Shown piece after piece: positions 50,646 to 63,985 of a stretch of 64,000 nucleotides of DNA. The first letter of the stretch is position 1. Every line of letters starts with the position of its first letter. Made by a program: the position numbers and the translations under genes. The notes under the pieces were generated by a model. That model searched no databases. It worked only from the letters and a program-made list of their open reading frames with translations, and was not told the DNA's origin. Origin of the DNA: Sclerodactyla briareus (taxonomy: Eukaryota; Echinodermata; Holothuroidea; Dendrochirotida; Sclerodactylidae); NCBI GenBank assembly GCA_026419785.1, contig JAODTK010000532.1:62001-126000 (forward strand), read 5' to 3'.

Positions 50646-52015
50646 CAGTAATGGCAACAAGAAGTGTACGGTTTTTATAACGCCGCTAGCATATACAGAA
50701 ATTATGGGAGCCCTAAGAGACAAGACAGAAGTCACGGATAAAATAAGTGAGCTTCAATCTGTCATCATTGGGAGGTTGTGAATCGCAAGTACTCTGTATG
50801 GTCCCTGTGAACTGGGTTTTTTTTTTTCTTGTAGGACACAAGGTCATGGGTCACAACAGTTTGGTTCAAGGTTTGGGGCCACTTTTTTTTTCAACTGAAA
50901 AAATTGTATTTTTTCAATAATGTGAGCGATATTCGAAACTGAAATGTTCCAGTGCTACAATAATATTGTTTCTTTATTCCATCATTGAGGAATATCTTTG
51001 TTCATATAACGAGCATTTTTTTGTCAAACAAAGAGAAAAATCTTTGCTCTCCTTCAAATCATGAAATTCCTTTTGACCTTAAATATTCCAGTGATGCATT
51101 TTTCCCCCCCACCACTTCCATCAATGAAGAGGAATATTTTTTGTTTATCTAAATGAAGGAAACGGTCGGTGATAAGCTAGAATATGTCGTTCCCTGCTGA
51201 CAATAATCTGCACTAGAGTGAGACGATGTCATAAATGAATCCACTATAGACAGATGATGTAGGGGAAATTGGGGGGAAATTCCCTCCGAGCTCTGGGAAC
51301 AAATGGATGAGTGAGCAATAGAAGTTACTTAATTCCCAAGTAGTACTTGCTCAAATGAGAACTGAAGGGCGATGGGGTGGCAACCCGGACTTTTGTGTTA
51401 ATGCCAAATGTTCAATGGCGTGGGAGGGATGCATGATCAACATGGGTAAGTTGAATATATGTAAAAAAGATTGGAGGTTTTGATGAGGTCATCCATTATA
51501 AAGGTGCAGGTATGTGTCATCAAAAGCTCCCCTCCACTGTATTGCAGTCACATCATGCAATCATGCATCGAGAGAGACAAGTATTTACGGTTTTCTAAAT
51601 GCCAAATTCCATTTTGTGATCTGTTTTTTCAGGTTCTCCCATTGAAATAATGTAGGGAAGATTGATCAAATTGTTTTCTAATTTTACAAAATGGAAACTC
51701 TTGTCCCTAATTTAAGTGTCATGTCAATTAGACATTACAACCTGCAGGCCCAGAAAATCGACACAACGAGGTGATTTTTTTCTGTTTTCCGGCCTGGGGA
51801 GTGAAACACAAAGTATCTGGCTCTTTAATTGGCCTTTGAGCAGCTCTCTTGGCTAGAACTCTAGCCTGCACTCCCCATGCTAGAGAACAAATCAGGTTGA
51901 GCTGTATGGGCCCTTCCAAAACTACCCTGTACTGTCCAACACGGCAGCACTGAATACGATATAGAAGAGCAACATCAGTTTTACCGCCGAGTTCTGTCTC
52001 TTTAAGTAACTCATT
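50646..52015 (-). other. SIK upstream intron, unassigned
   Basis: AT-rich, with short poly-T runs. I see no exon, and no kinase subdomain VIII text (CGSPPYAAPE) on either strand. Confidence 0.45.
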
Positions 52016-52019
52016 GTCT

Positions 52020-52450
52020 CTATTCTACTCCATGGTTGTGAGACATGGGACACTTCTGGCAGACAGTGGAAGGAGAATTCAAGCCTCCAAGACCAAGTGC
52101 CTGAGGAGGAGGAAGCTGCTCGGCATCTTATACTGATAATAGAACAAACGGCATATGTACACGAACCTATCAGAAGCTTGATGTCCCACAAGAACCACTC
52201 CTTGCTACAATCAGAAGACGCGAACTAACATGGTTTGGTCACACCACGAGACACGGACAGCCTCTCAAAGACCATCCTGACGCAGTCAAGGCCGGCCACG
52301 AAGAAGCTGGACAGACAACATTGAAGATTGGATGGGCCTGGCGCTGCCGGAACTGCTTTGCAAGGCTACTGACAAACCAGCATTGAGGAAGATGACAGCT
52401 TCAATACTCATGTCCCCCGACGACTTCCACAGTCCATGGGAGACTGAGTG
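52020..52450 (+). mobile_element. LINE relic: C-terminal reverse-transcriptase region
   Basis: The plus strand, with frame changes, reads LHGCETWDTS, RRIQASKTKCLRR, GICTRTYQKL, PQEPLLATIRRRELTWFGH, TRH..PLKDH and WTDNIEDW-like text. This corresponds to the (L/Y)GCETWT...FE.KCLRR.L.I...........PLL..I..R.L.WFGH..R block of non-LTR retrotransposons. Several stops show that it is a dead fragment inserted in the SIK intron. Confidence 0.7.
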
Positions 52451-52599
52451 GTGAGTGGATAGGTCGTATATCCAGGGTTTATCTTGACCCAAAGGTCATG
52501 AGGTGCATATCTGGCCCTCGAACAGGAGAAAAGTTTGCCCATACCTGAATAAGCTTTCATGGTTGTATTGTGTGCATGTAAACTCATCACTGTAAGCTT

Positions 52600-52880
52600 G
52601 GGGGTATAGAGAAGATTCTCCCCATAGCTCTATCATTTAACAGCCTATTTTTAAACTGTCACCACTTTTCGAGAACGCCACACAATTCATCTAATCTTTT
52701 TGGATGTTTTTGTTGATGAGTATGGGGGGGGATTCTGTAAAGTTTGGTGCTGGTACAACTTGCAGTTTTGTCAGAGGAGTTTCGAAAGAATGTTCTGCAC
52801 ACTGACGTAGCAATGTCGAGTGGCCAGTGTACCCCCAAGACCTTTGACACGATAGCATCATCTCATTAACTGTAACAAGT
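52600..52880. repeat. Dispersed repeat family X, copy 2
   Basis: This aligns with 36295-36610 and with 52955-53180. Shared text includes AGATTCTCCCC, GGGGGGATTCTGT, GGTGCTGGTA, TTCTGCACACTGACGTAGCAATGTCGA and GATAGCATCAT. Confidence 0.55.
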
Positions 52881-52954
52881 TTGCTCTTTGTCTTCAATAA
52901 AACATGTGACCTTAAAAAGGGTTGATTTCCATGGTGCCTGCGTTACTAATGAAA

Positions 52955-53180
52955 GTGTGGGGGTATAGACGGGATTTTCCCCACTACGGCCTATTTGCAA
53001 ACACCACTCGCAGATAACCAAACCAATTCATCCAGTGTATTAATTGTTATGGGGCGTAGGGGGAATCTGTGTGGAAGTTCCATGCTGGTAGGTACGATGT
53101 GTAATTTTTACCGAGAGGTTGTTCTGCACATTGTTCTTGCAACGTCAAACTACCAGTGTAGAAAATATAATCACATTAAT
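52955..53180. repeat. Dispersed repeat family X, copy 3
   Basis: This lies about 75 bases after copy 2 in the same orientation. It repeats GGGTATAGA.G.GATT.TCCCCA, AATTCATC.AGTGT, GGGGGAATCTGT, ATGCTGGTA and GTTCTGCACATTGTTCTTGCAACGTC. Confidence 0.5.
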
Positions 53181-53765
53181 TACGACTTCCTGTCATCTCA
53201 ATATTTCTGAAATATCATCTGAATGGGAAGGTTTCGTAATAAACCCATTAAGATTTAATAGTCCTTGAAGGCCACAGTTTTGATGGAGCGAACAACCCCC
53301 GCTGCCAACGAATTGCGAGAGACGAGTGTTGGGGAATATCCCCGATCATATCTAGATTTGAGTATGACTTCAGATTACTTACTGAAACTGAATTGATCTT
53401 TATATTCCATCAATATTGAGACTTCAGGCAATTAACTTTCCCTAGAGAATATCCAAGGGGTTCTAGCATCAGATATTCCCCAATTGTCAGCAAATACTGA
53501 GCATTGTTCACTTCTGCAATCACCTGTAATTCAATTGGCAAATGGAAGACACCGTCTTGTGACATGCAGACAGACACTGTTTGTAGTACTTTCGAGAGAT
53601 CACGAACCTTACAACACATTATTATCATTATACATGTTTTTCATTCAATCAAATCAACCATATTGGTTACACACCTCGATATGGTAGTGAGCGACCATAC
53701 CCCATAACCCCTCCCCATCCTTTACTGGCTGGACATCGACCCCCACATATGCCACTTCATCATGC
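53181..53765. other. SIK upstream intron, noncoding
   Basis: No supported exon or repeat. Confidence 0.4.
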
Positions 53766-53769
53766 TTAA

Positions 53770-53935
53770 AAAGGACAACTGCAGGATGAAATATAAAGAG
53801 GCTAATAGGCTATATTAGCTGGAGGAAAAACTGAATGCATCAATCCAAACTCAGAGTTCATACGACTTCCGTTATTGAGTTGCAGTCCTTTGTGCATGTG
53901 TATTGTGCAAGATCGATGCATTAATAAATGATGTC
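53770..53935. repeat. Dispersed repeat, partner of 29895-30080
   Basis: AACTGCAGGATGAAATATAAAGAGGCTA..., CATACGACTTCCGTTATTGAGTT and TTTGTGCATGTGTATTG align with 29.9-30.05 kb. Confidence 0.6.
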
Positions 53936-54640
53936 ATACTTGCACAACCCTGCAAACAGTCTTTGTTTTCTATTGAAATTCACACATCTATATTCACTTT
54001 GAAGAGCATTTAGTCTAGGGGAGAAGATTAATATTGCTGTAGTGGGTTGTTTATAGGTGTTGATCGTTACTTTGGTGGCAGAAAGACAACAGAACTTCTG
54101 ATTAATGTTGACTTATTCAACAAAATGAAACAATAAAATACAATATAACTTCCCGGGTTGCCCAAGTGTGCATCATGCGTTAGTGTGCAATTAGGATTCT
54201 CCCCAAGTTCTCTGCATAATGGATCAAACTTTAAGGGTCAACAGCTTCACATAGGAACATCGTATTGAAATGGGGTTGGACCAATAGATACCGTTTTCCA
54301 GTCTTCACAATATAACCTCTGTTGTATACAAGCCGGTAGTTTTCCTCTAAGTGACTCCCATGGTACCATCTTGTAGTACTTCTAAACATTACACACTGAA
54401 CACACTGATTATTTTTACGTTGCCATCCAAAACAGTAGATATGCAGACCCAGAGAGCTCTGTACATACTACCAAACTGCCTGAAGCCAAGTGAACAGCAG
54501 AAATTATAGAACATTCCGATTTCACCCCGCCCTGCAGCATGCACACATAACAAACCCATAGTCCTACAACTGGTAACACGTCTGTAGCCACCAATGCCCA
54601 AAAACAACCACCCTTGTGACAAATAAAAATCGAGTCACGC
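53936..54640. other. SIK upstream intron, noncoding
   Basis: Overlapping minus-strand frames at 54389-54642 lack domain-like text. I see nothing else. Confidence 0.35.
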
Positions 54641-54930
54641 ACGTGCTCTGCTCCCCTCGTTACACATGCTAATCGACGGCGGTAACAAACCCGATCCGTT
54701 TACCCGATCTGTCTCTTAATCAATTTGGGCCAATTTGCTCGTCACCAGCCTCCCCTTGATATTCCGCTAACACTCCGCGGCTGGAAACGCTACCCGGCGC
54801 TTGACGTCACTGGAGGGGTAGGCCTGAGCGACGCGTGCGTCAGTGGCAGGCTCGACGGGGCATGAGCTGGCAATAGGAGGTGGCCCCCGGGGATGAGCCC
54901 CTCTGGGAGGGAAGAGGGGAAATCTCAGGT
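54640..54930. promoter_or_regulatory. CpG-rich segment with a full CRE
   Basis: Local GC and CpG content rise sharply, with text such as CGACGCGTGCGTCAGTGG. TGACGTCA is present at 54802-54809. In a SIK intron this could be an alternative promoter or enhancer, by inference; no TATA box or start codon supports a specific transcript. Confidence 0.35.
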
Positions 54931-56380
54931 TAAAGTGTCAAACTTTCATGTTTTGGTACTTGATTGCTTGTGTAATAATATTGCCAGTGGCGGGTTATAG
55001 GATATAGTACTTGGTACATGGGTAAAGTTTTTTTGAAGGCCAATGGTCATCTAAAAACTTTCCTTAAAATATCCCAGGTGAAAGGAGGGCATGTTCAAAA
55101 CCCGACACACCAACAAGGCTATAAGTGCTGTCATTCTGTACTAGAATAATAATGTATTCATTTTATGTAATTTGTTATATTATTTTTTTATTTCATTGTA
55201 GTCTGTTAGCTGGCAAGGCAATAAAATGAGTAAATTCTAAGTAAATGCTAAATGCTAAATTTCTAATTCCAACCCATATTTTGAGCAGACAGATAGATGT
55301 GTACCAATTGAGGAATTGCTACATTTTCCATCAAATGATATGCTGCCAGCGGCTCATAAGGAAAGGCTAATGAAATACAGAGAATGGAAAGTAAAAGTGA
55401 AAGTCGGTCATGAAAAAAAGGAAGTTACTCCGAAAAGCTGAGCGAACAACCCCCATGAAAATTTGTGTGAAAATACTGAGTGAGGCCTGAAGCTAGGACC
55501 ATAAACCTAGTGAGAGGGAACCTTGTGTGTAGTTGCTCAGGTTTTGCGGGAACTTTTTTACCAGTGAATGTGATTACACTACCTACAATCTGTTGACGAC
55601 GACAATCCTGGAAATCGAGCATCAAAGGTGCGCCTAAATACCACCTATATACACAACCCTAAAAGTAAAGGTCCTATCGGAGAAAACGGAAGAAAAACAA
55701 AAACAGGAGGCTGGATTTTCTTACTCCCGCAAAGGTCGGGAGCCAATCAATTCTGCCATTTTCCAGGCCATCGCAGAAGCCTAACACAGGGAACCAAACA
55801 AATGGTTTCAACTTTGGCATTTTGCATCTGAAAAACATTTTCGGGGAGAGGATACAGCGCCGAGGGCTATGGATAGCTGCAGAACTGTTTCCGTGCCGAC
55901 CGATCAATACCTCGCTGCCGCTCCACTGTCGCAAGCAGCGTTAAACAGCTCGCCAGGTCCTCGGCTGCTGACGTGATTGTCGACGAGAGTACAAACAAGG
56001 CATGCAATTGTATTCCAGAAGAAATTTCATCAGCCGTGCATGGAAACCGCCGGATGAGGGGGGTGGGGGGAGGGAGAAAACAGCTCATTGTTCTTGGCTT
56101 ATATATTCCAGGGGAAGGGAGATGATGAATTAAAGGTTGAGATGGGTTTTAAATGGAACATGATATTTGGGAAAGCGTTTGAGTTTGGGGAGGCAATTGT
56201 CTCCGGTATTCTGTGTACGTCAAATAGCGTTCCGAGAGGTTAATTGGAAATACTTCAGAACTGAATGAGAATCACTGTTCGGGCATCGGAAGGAATTTGA
56301 TTTGTCTGATCTCTAATTGAGGGAAGGGGAGGAAAACTGGCAGGTTTGAGGTTGTTTGCCATACATTCCCAGTGACTTGC
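54931..56380. other. SIK upstream intron, noncoding
   Basis: A second moderately CpG-rich stretch lies at 55850-56060. Short frames on opposite strands overlap and none is convincing. Confidence 0.35.
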
Positions 56381-56383
56381 TAG

Positions 56384-56419
<36 letters not shown>
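56384..56419. repeat. (TA)n microsatellite
   Basis: About 17 uninterrupted TA units. Confidence 0.95.
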
Positions 56420-56423
<4 letters not shown>

Positions 56424-58350
56424 TTTGGGAATTAATTAAGAATTGAATGAAGAACAACCCATAAAAACAGCAACTGTGGCAGGTGGGTTGAAATGAGAGT
56501 TGTAAAAAGAGTCGATTGGAGATCCGAAATCAACGTAATAACAGTTGTGCAGTTTTGCTTTTACAATTTGTAACCTGGCTCGAACGGTATTTTCGTCCAG
56601 ATATAAGGCTGCAGCAACCATCAGCTAAATACACCTTTTTTGCCAATTTTACATGCGAGTTGGATTGGAATTGAATAAAACAAATCATGGTGCTAATATG
56701 AGTATTGCACATTTGGAGAGAACCACTAAGGGCATCAATAAAATAAATAATCAATGCCCAAAGCCCCAAACACCGGACATTAGCAAAAGTCATCGTGGAG
56801 CAGACTAGGAAACCGACGCTTCATATCGACTCGAAAATGTCAAGGAGGAACTCCCTCCGAGACATGGTGCTGAAAATGCATCCAGCAATGCGGCTCAATT
56901 GTGACATCATCCACCCCAGTGTGGCCTGCACTGCAAAAGTAATCGTTTTCCTCCCCACTAGACGCAAAGGTCAATTCGACAGTAAAATGCAATTATAAAG
57001 TGGCAAACAGTTTTGGTAGCAAAAAAGCATCAGCCTCGATATTGCAGAACTGCACGTAAGCAATTGCCAATTGATTGGCGGTGTAGCTACGGAGGATGGT
57101 AGTGACGTTACACATTGCCAATTAAAGTTCACGGTTTCACATCTGGATATGCAAATGACTACATAATGCATTATGTGTAGAGCTCTTCGCCTTTTCGAAG
57201 AGGTTGCTAGAAAAGTCTTGAGCTTAGAGGGCGAATTTGTCAAACATCCTGGCGGAGAGAAAAAAAATCAACACTTAGAACATTATGGTAGGGGTTGGTT
57301 GACATTTTGTGGGCTTTGGTTGGGCTTTCATGCAGACATAGCGCACCTCAAACCACGTGCATGCAATCCGTGCATCCAATAATGTTCACTTTGCTCCGCC
57401 CAATTTACATTGCCCCAGAAATTTTACACTTCTTTTTGTTTCAAGTGAACGATATTAAAGTCAAGCGTGCCACACTTCTATAGTTTTTTGTTGATGATTG
57501 GGAGCAGTGACTCATCTGGACCTGTCCAATCAGACCTACCATATAATCTGTATAACCCCCCGGGGGGCTACATTTCAATGAGGGGGGCGATTATTTGAAC
57601 GTGATTTTCTAAGGCAAAATATAATTTTGCAGTATAGGCTTCCAAATTTCCCCTATACCCGTGGTTAGGCCACTTCCCAACACTATACATGTGTGTACGC
57701 CGTTCAAGGGCCCTAATTTTCATCGTTATGGTGAAATATGCTTCCTGTCACCTTCCATTGGCATGTCCCAAATGAGGAGGGGGGGGCTTATAGTAGATTT
57801 ACGGTATATGTTTCAAGATATTACCTGCATGTTTTTTTCCATGTGTGGAATGACTGCCATGCTCTGCTCAATTTAGTGTGCACACCAGAATTTTACATGC
57901 GTGTTTTTCTTGCACACATCTACATGTTGTTGTTGAGCAGGGTAGGGGTGCTCTCTTAGTCCTGCTTCAGTTCATCCACAGTTCTGGAAAGTGTGAGTAA
58001 TTCTGCCATCCCCACATGAGCACAGAGAATTTTCACACATCTGGCGGGAATTTTTGCAATTTTAAGATATTTCATGCAATGTTTGCAAGTATCAATTGAC
58101 AGGGATCTTCCTGCCAAGTTTTTGGCCCTTCCTCCTGGGGAATTGCATCTAATCTTTCGCCATAACTGATTGACACTGAACCATACAGAACATACAGTAC
58201 ATTGTAAAGCCTGACCTCAATTGTCAAATCACCCTTAACAACCCTTTCACATAGGAATAGAGAACTCAACACCGCTTTGAAACATTTTTTTTTTCTTTCA
58301 TACAACTCCTGAATTGATTGCCAGAGAAGCGGGACCGCGTCATTGCCAGA
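56420..58350. other. SIK upstream intron, noncoding
   Basis: Several 60-90 codon frames lie on both strands (for example 56530-56998 and 57661-57959) without recognisable motifs. No exon is assigned. Confidence 0.35.
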
Positions 58351-58355
58351 GGTTA

Positions 58356-58369
58356 ATCGCCATGGCAAC
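58356..58369 (-). promoter_or_regulatory. RFX X-box-like site (GTTGCCATGGCGAT)
   Basis: On the minus strand GTTGCCATGGCGAT matches the RFX consensus GTTGCCATGGNAAC at 12 of 13 informative positions. It is the second such site in the SIK introns, besides 48612-48625. Confidence 0.4.
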
Positions 58370-59925
58370 GGGGAATTGTTGCTCCCAATTGCATATTCCC
58401 CCGTTTCCCATCAGTAGGCCAGGGTGAACAATGCAGTAATTTTTTAACAGTCTCTGTACGGACGGATGGATGCCATTTGTTACAATCGCTCCTGGCTGGT
58501 TCCCAGGTGGGCGGGCTTTCGACCAGAGTCCAGCCCCGTTTGGACGGGAAGATGGCTGCAGCATGTTTAGCATTCATTTTTAGGAGGTAAAAACCTGACT
58601 TCAGGTGTTGCTTTGTCTCTTTGTCGCTATAAATGTTGCCATATTCTCTGCTACAGCCCTATGTCATGCTTTGACAATGTACACAAGATAATGGGTTTTT
58701 TGGTTCATTTGCCCCTTTATAGGACAGATGCAACCCCCCCTCCAGACTGTATACCCTCCCCCCCATCCTCTTTCCCTGTGCTTCCACTTCTGCGTGATGA
58801 ACAACAACAGCTTTTCAACAGTGTATCGCACAACACAGGTCCTATTAACTGAGAAGACTGTACTTGAAACTACCGATTTTTAAAAATTTGAAAAATTTGG
58901 AACGTTTGACCATGAGAAGGCGACATCCATTGAAGCTTTGATTTTGAGAGTGAAGCGACATCTGATGCTGACTCAGGAGTCAGAGACAGGATCAAAACGC
59001 AAGTAATCATGTTTTCCAGTCGGGGGAGTGCTACTAAAGAACTTGGGATCATTACGCTACGCCTGTACCAGTACTTGGGACGTGAGAACAGGGGGGGATT
59101 CTGTAGTCAAATGAAAGAGAATTCTGTGCTGAACAACTTTTGTATACTTCATTTTCTTATGCAACAGTGGTTTGATCTCCACAAATAATGTTTGAATCGA
59201 TTCTTCCTGTGAACTCATAGCATACAGAAGAATTGCCTTACACTGTACGGAATTTGCAGACTGCAAGGCTTGCGTTGCTGCCACTTGCAGGTACTCCGGG
59301 TCTTTATGTGATCACAAGATGCGAGGCAATGACCTAAAATGTAGCCACTGCAAGCCAACCAGCCCGTGCGCCTTGAAAACTTCAACTGTAGGTTTTTGAA
59401 CAACCGTTCTAACTTCTGAGTCTATTCCCGATGTCCACAAGACTTTTAGCATGCGTGACGATTAGCTTTGGGACATTGAACTCCACAAAACACGATGCTG
59501 CAACATGCCGGCTGGCCTAACTTCGTTCAACCGTGCACCTAGTCTTCTGAAATGTTCCTTTCCTGCCCAAATAAATCCCATTTCTTGGTCGCTTCTCCCG
59601 TTTTTGTTTTTTTCCAACTCCATTAGAGTTCCCTTGCAGATTCTGGGCAATTAATTTCCATGACAAATAGAGGATTCCATGACCCTCTTCTTTGACATCT
59701 TGCCAAAATTTCCAACTGAACAGCCCAAAAGAGCCAAAGCAAACAGCAGACAGCAAACAGCTTGAGAAAGCACACCTCACCTCATGAGAATTCCTCCTGA
59801 CTTTCCATGATTTCCCTGATTTCGAAACTATCCAGGCCTGGATTTTCCCATGACTTTTTCAAGGTTCCAGGGCCATGGAACCTGTCCTATGTGCCCCCAT
59901 CACTTTGTATGCATATATGTTAGTA
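58370..59925. other. SIK upstream intron, noncoding
   Basis: No supported exon. A short GGGGGGATTCTGTAGT string at 59094 resembles part of repeat family X. Confidence 0.35.
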
Positions 59926-59929
59926 CCAT

Positions 59930-60775
59930 CACAGCTCCCCCAGCTGTTATCCACCCCACCCCACCCCACAAACAGAGCCCCAGCTGCACCACCCCACAAC
60001 ACCCACAACCAGAGCGCCAGATGATACCCACCCCACCCAACCACAACCAGAGGCTCCCAGCTGCTATCCACCCCATCACCCACAACCAGGCTCACAGCTG
60101 CTACCAAAACCATCCCACCCCACAACCAGAGTCCAGATGCTACCACCCCACCCCACCCCACAACCAGAGCTACCAGCTGCAGCCACCCCCACCCCACAAC
60201 AGAGCTCCCAGCACTACCCACCCCACCCCACCCCACAACCAGAGCTCTCAGCTGCTATCCACACACCGCCACCCCCAACCAGAGCTCCCAGCTGCTACCC
60301 ACCCCACCCCACCCCACAACCAGAGCTCCAGCTGCTATCCACCACCCCCCATAACCGACTCCCCGCACTACCCACACCCCACCCCACCCAACAACCAGAG
60401 CTATCAGCTTTCCCCCACCCCTCCACCATCCCCCACAAACAGAGCTCCCAGCGGCTACCCTAACCCCACCCCACCCCCCAACAAACAGAGCTCCCAGCTG
60501 CTATCCCCCCACCCCCACCCACAACCAGAGCTCCCAGCTGCTACCAACCCCACCCCACAACCAGAGCTCCCCAGCTGATATTTCCACCCAAATTCACACC
60601 CCAACCACCAGAGCTCCCAGACGCTACCCACCCCACCCCACCCCAAACAGCAGCTCCCAGCTGCCTATCCACCCCATCCCACCCCACAACCAGGAGCTCC
60701 CAGCTGATATCCAACCCACCCACCCCACAACCAGATGCTCCCAAGCTTCTATCCACCCCCACCACACCACACCAG
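59930..60775. repeat. Minisatellite, about 36-41 bp unit, about 21 copies
   Basis: The unit is close to CCACCCCACCCCACAACCAG followed by AGCTCCCAGCTGCTAT, with indels in the C-rich half. Each unit tends to carry an E-box (CAGCTG, about 13 seen). The minus strand carries GGGGTGGGGTGGGGTGG runs able to form G-quadruplexes. The 242-codon plus-strand frame and the glycine/tryptophan-rich minus-strand frames here are repeat artefacts. Confidence 0.9.
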
Positions 60776-61132
60776 CATGGCAGTTGTTATGGTTTGTGTA
60801 TCAATTTGTGACCAAAACCAGCATGGCATCGTTCATCTCGGTGGACTCATCCAGTGCATAACAGGAACAGACATCATGTTCCCACAATTTTGCCCCTCCA
60901 TGTTGTTGTGAGATCCGAACATTCAGAGCCCATTACAACGGGCTCAGGAATGTTAATCGATCCGCATCGCTAACATTCTCACTCAGTTTGCCGGTGTGCT
61001 GTAGTCTCCCCCTCGCGCCAGTCATCCCCGGGCACACTCGTACAGTACACTCACGCTGCACACACACACAACACCAAGAATGTGGTCTCTGAGATTCTTC
61101 CACCAAAACACATTTGGAGGGAAATTACTTAC
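60776..61132. other. SIK upstream intron, noncoding
   Basis: A short CA-rich stretch (61060-61075). No supported feature. Confidence 0.35.
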
Positions 61133-61302
61133 CCCAGTGGCCTGAGGGATTCCGCGTGCCGTGAGCCGAAAGTTCGGGCGGCCGGCTGAGCAGACTGTTC
61201 GGGGGTCGAATCGAATTCAGAGGGTCAGGAGGGTTAACAAATCGGAATCGATAGCAAGAAAGGCGAGAATGCTCGTTCAGAATCGCAGGACACGATGGGC
61301 TC
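61133..61302 (-). other. Candidate noncoding or 5' UTR exon
   Basis: A minus-strand segment of 170 bases is bounded by CTGGCAG at 61303-61309 and a strong donor GG|GTAAGT at 61132. One frame is open throughout (SPSCPAILNEHSRL...) but lacks ATG and resembles no kinase text. The same place also reads as a plus-strand donor (CTGCCAG|GTAGGT at about 61310) after ATGGGCTCC, so strand is uncertain. It could be an alternative first exon. Confidence 0.2.
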
Positions 61303-63985
61303 CTGCCAGGTAGGTACCAAAGTTCTTAATAATGTCGATCCGTGCGTTCACGAGTTATTTCGGTACGATGGAACGATGCCAGTTCAAGCTCCATGAGTAT
61401 GGAAGTGCTCGGCTATATTTTCAGATTCTTACTTCTGAATTGTAATGGACTAGCTGGGGACCGGGGAGGAGGGGAGTTCTCCAGCAACCGAAAAGCCATC
61501 TAGGAGAAATGACATAAAAAAAAATTCTAGTAGAGACAATTCTTTTAGCTCTTTTCTTTTTTAACACTCAGTAGGAAATGCACTCTATCTGCCTTGTATT
61601 TTAAGTGGTGCATCGCAATATTGGCCATCATAAGTTACCAGCAAGGAAAATCGATCCATCGCAATGTATTTCACTAAATTAATCGTTATTATTGATTTGC
61701 AAACAGACGTGCCCACGTGAGCCAGCGGCTGGATGTGTGCGCACCGTAATTAGTTAAGAAAACAATGGAGTTCGGGAGGGGAATATGCAGCAACCAACCG
61801 TCAGGAGGGAACATGAAGTGATTGACACATACACTGACCTTTTACAGGACTGTAGCGGGGGGCATCGAGAGAAAACCAACACAGCGTCAAGTCCATCTGA
61901 GCATTCAATACGGTGTCAAGCCGTTGCAATTTGGGATCCTGTGATATCAGGAATTGGATGAAATTCGGGAGTCCTTCCTGGTGGAACTACGAGTTCAAAC
62001 CTCATGAGTATGGAAGCAACAATTCGAAACTGGATTCAATTGGGAGCAGGGCCGAAACAGGAGATCTGCGCAGTTAGAACGTTGCCATGTATTTTTTGTA
62101 AATTGATCGACCCATGGGTTCGAATATGGACACTAGTTGGTTACCAAGTTAACCCAATTAAAAACCTAACCCTCCCCCTCCCATTGGAGTGTCACATGAG
62201 CTCTCTAAAAAATTTAAACCAAGCCCCTGGCCCACTTGGGGAGGGGTTGTGATCTGGTAGCCATTATACAGAGAGGAATAGCAACTCTCTATGGGAAGGG
62301 GGGTGGTGGGAGGGGTTTCGGGCACAGGTTTAGTCGTCTGCTAGTAATAAAAGGTTGGTGGAATGACTCGGGCCTTCAGGTATAAGCCCGGAGGGCCCGG
62401 GGTCATGACCCCCGGACCTTCATGGCCTCCAAACAACAAAAAAACGACTCTATTTAATTTACTCCTTGCTGCATTGACCCCCCTCCCTAAATTTACTCTG
62501 GACCCCTCAAATTTCCAACATATACTTAACCTCTTTGTCGTGTATGTGGCTCCCCAGCTCCGGCATTCACGTTTCCCGCGAGTGGGATGAGTTAGGGATG
62601 GCGATGGCCTTAGATTCAACTACCAAAATCTGCAGACCCTCTTTCAACGAGACATATCAACTTCATTAACTCATCCCTGCCCAGTTAATCCACTAGTCCC
62701 CCCCGCGGTTCTCGACAGTTTCATGACCCGGGTTGTTTTGTTGCTCAGCTCATTTATTCAGTTTCACCATATTGAGTTGGGGGGGCTGGAGAGAGGAGAG
62801 AGACCTGCTCGGTGGCAGTTATTCGATGAAGAGTCCAAAAAATGAGGAGTTGCTGCAGCATAAGCATTGCCGCTACTTCGGCGATATAGCATAGTAACAT
62901 AGTTGCTACAAGGATGCGGGATAGTAGACCAAGTTACTAATTTGCAGAGGCATGATCGTCTTTAGCAAACAGGTGAGATATGGCGAGGGCGGCGTTCGAT
63001 GACACTCACAATTGAAAAATTTATTCCTGGTGCGATTCGATAACACAATCATCACACTAATTATCACTGTAATTTGTCTGATATACGCCAGACAGTTTTT
63101 GCTGTGACGTAAAGTGAACGGTGCCATCCATAAATCAGCAGGTGTTTGATGACCTGACTTGAAATACTACTCATTCCTGAATCTGTGATTTACAATCTCC
63201 GAAGCTAAACTCTTTGGTTACAAAATAGTTCATTTCCTGAACTATATATATTCTGAAATATATTAACCATTAGGGCCCTCTCTTCACTTACCAATAATGA
63301 GAACAATAATGCTATCGTGTCAAAGGTCATAGGGGTTTGTTTACGGGCTGTTCAAAGTGCAAAAACAGTGTGCAAATTTTCCGAAAGCCTCCTGACAAAA
63401 CTACACACCCTCCCAGCCACAAAAACTTGACAGAAGTATCAACGATAATATTCAAGGATGGGATGAACTGGTTGTGTGTCGAAGAGTGGTGACGGTTTTA
63501 GGATTTACGGCTTACTGATAGAGGCTATGGGGGAGAATCCTCGTTAATACCTTTATCTGCTAGTGGGGAGCATGCACACTTAGAAATACACACTGTGGAA
63601 AGGCCTATTCTCGTAAAGACATATTTAACAGTCTTTGGGCCTCCTAATAGTGACCCTGTCACCTGAAGAATCTTCTGAATAAGCTTGAACAACCAATTAC
63701 AATTCAGGCCTATTGACCAACTTTATAATAAAAATCCATTGTAACAAAAATCTTGATAAACTAAAACTAATAACTAGACACCCTGATGGTAGTACAGTAA
63801 TCCCTTCACAATTCCTTTTCACAGTTCAAGAGACATCATGCATGCTACACATGACACACTAACACCCCAACAAATGGCCATGAAGTATCTTAATTTATCT
63901 CGACCCAAAATACAGATAGCAAAAACTGACATGTTCAAGTGATTTATCAACGGGGGGGAGGGGGGGGGTTGGTATGTCAAACATA
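61303..63985. other. SIK upstream intron, noncoding
   Basis: TCATGAGTATGGAAG-type text occurs near 61390 and 62001. A GC-rich stretch at 62360-62600 has open frames on both strands but no motif. I see no kinase exon. Confidence 0.35.

Noticed and set aside
59850..60578. A 242-codon His/Pro/Gln-rich plus-strand frame and Trp/Gly-rich minus-strand frames
   Set aside because: Translations of the 36-41 bp minisatellite. The unit, not selection on protein, keeps the frame open.
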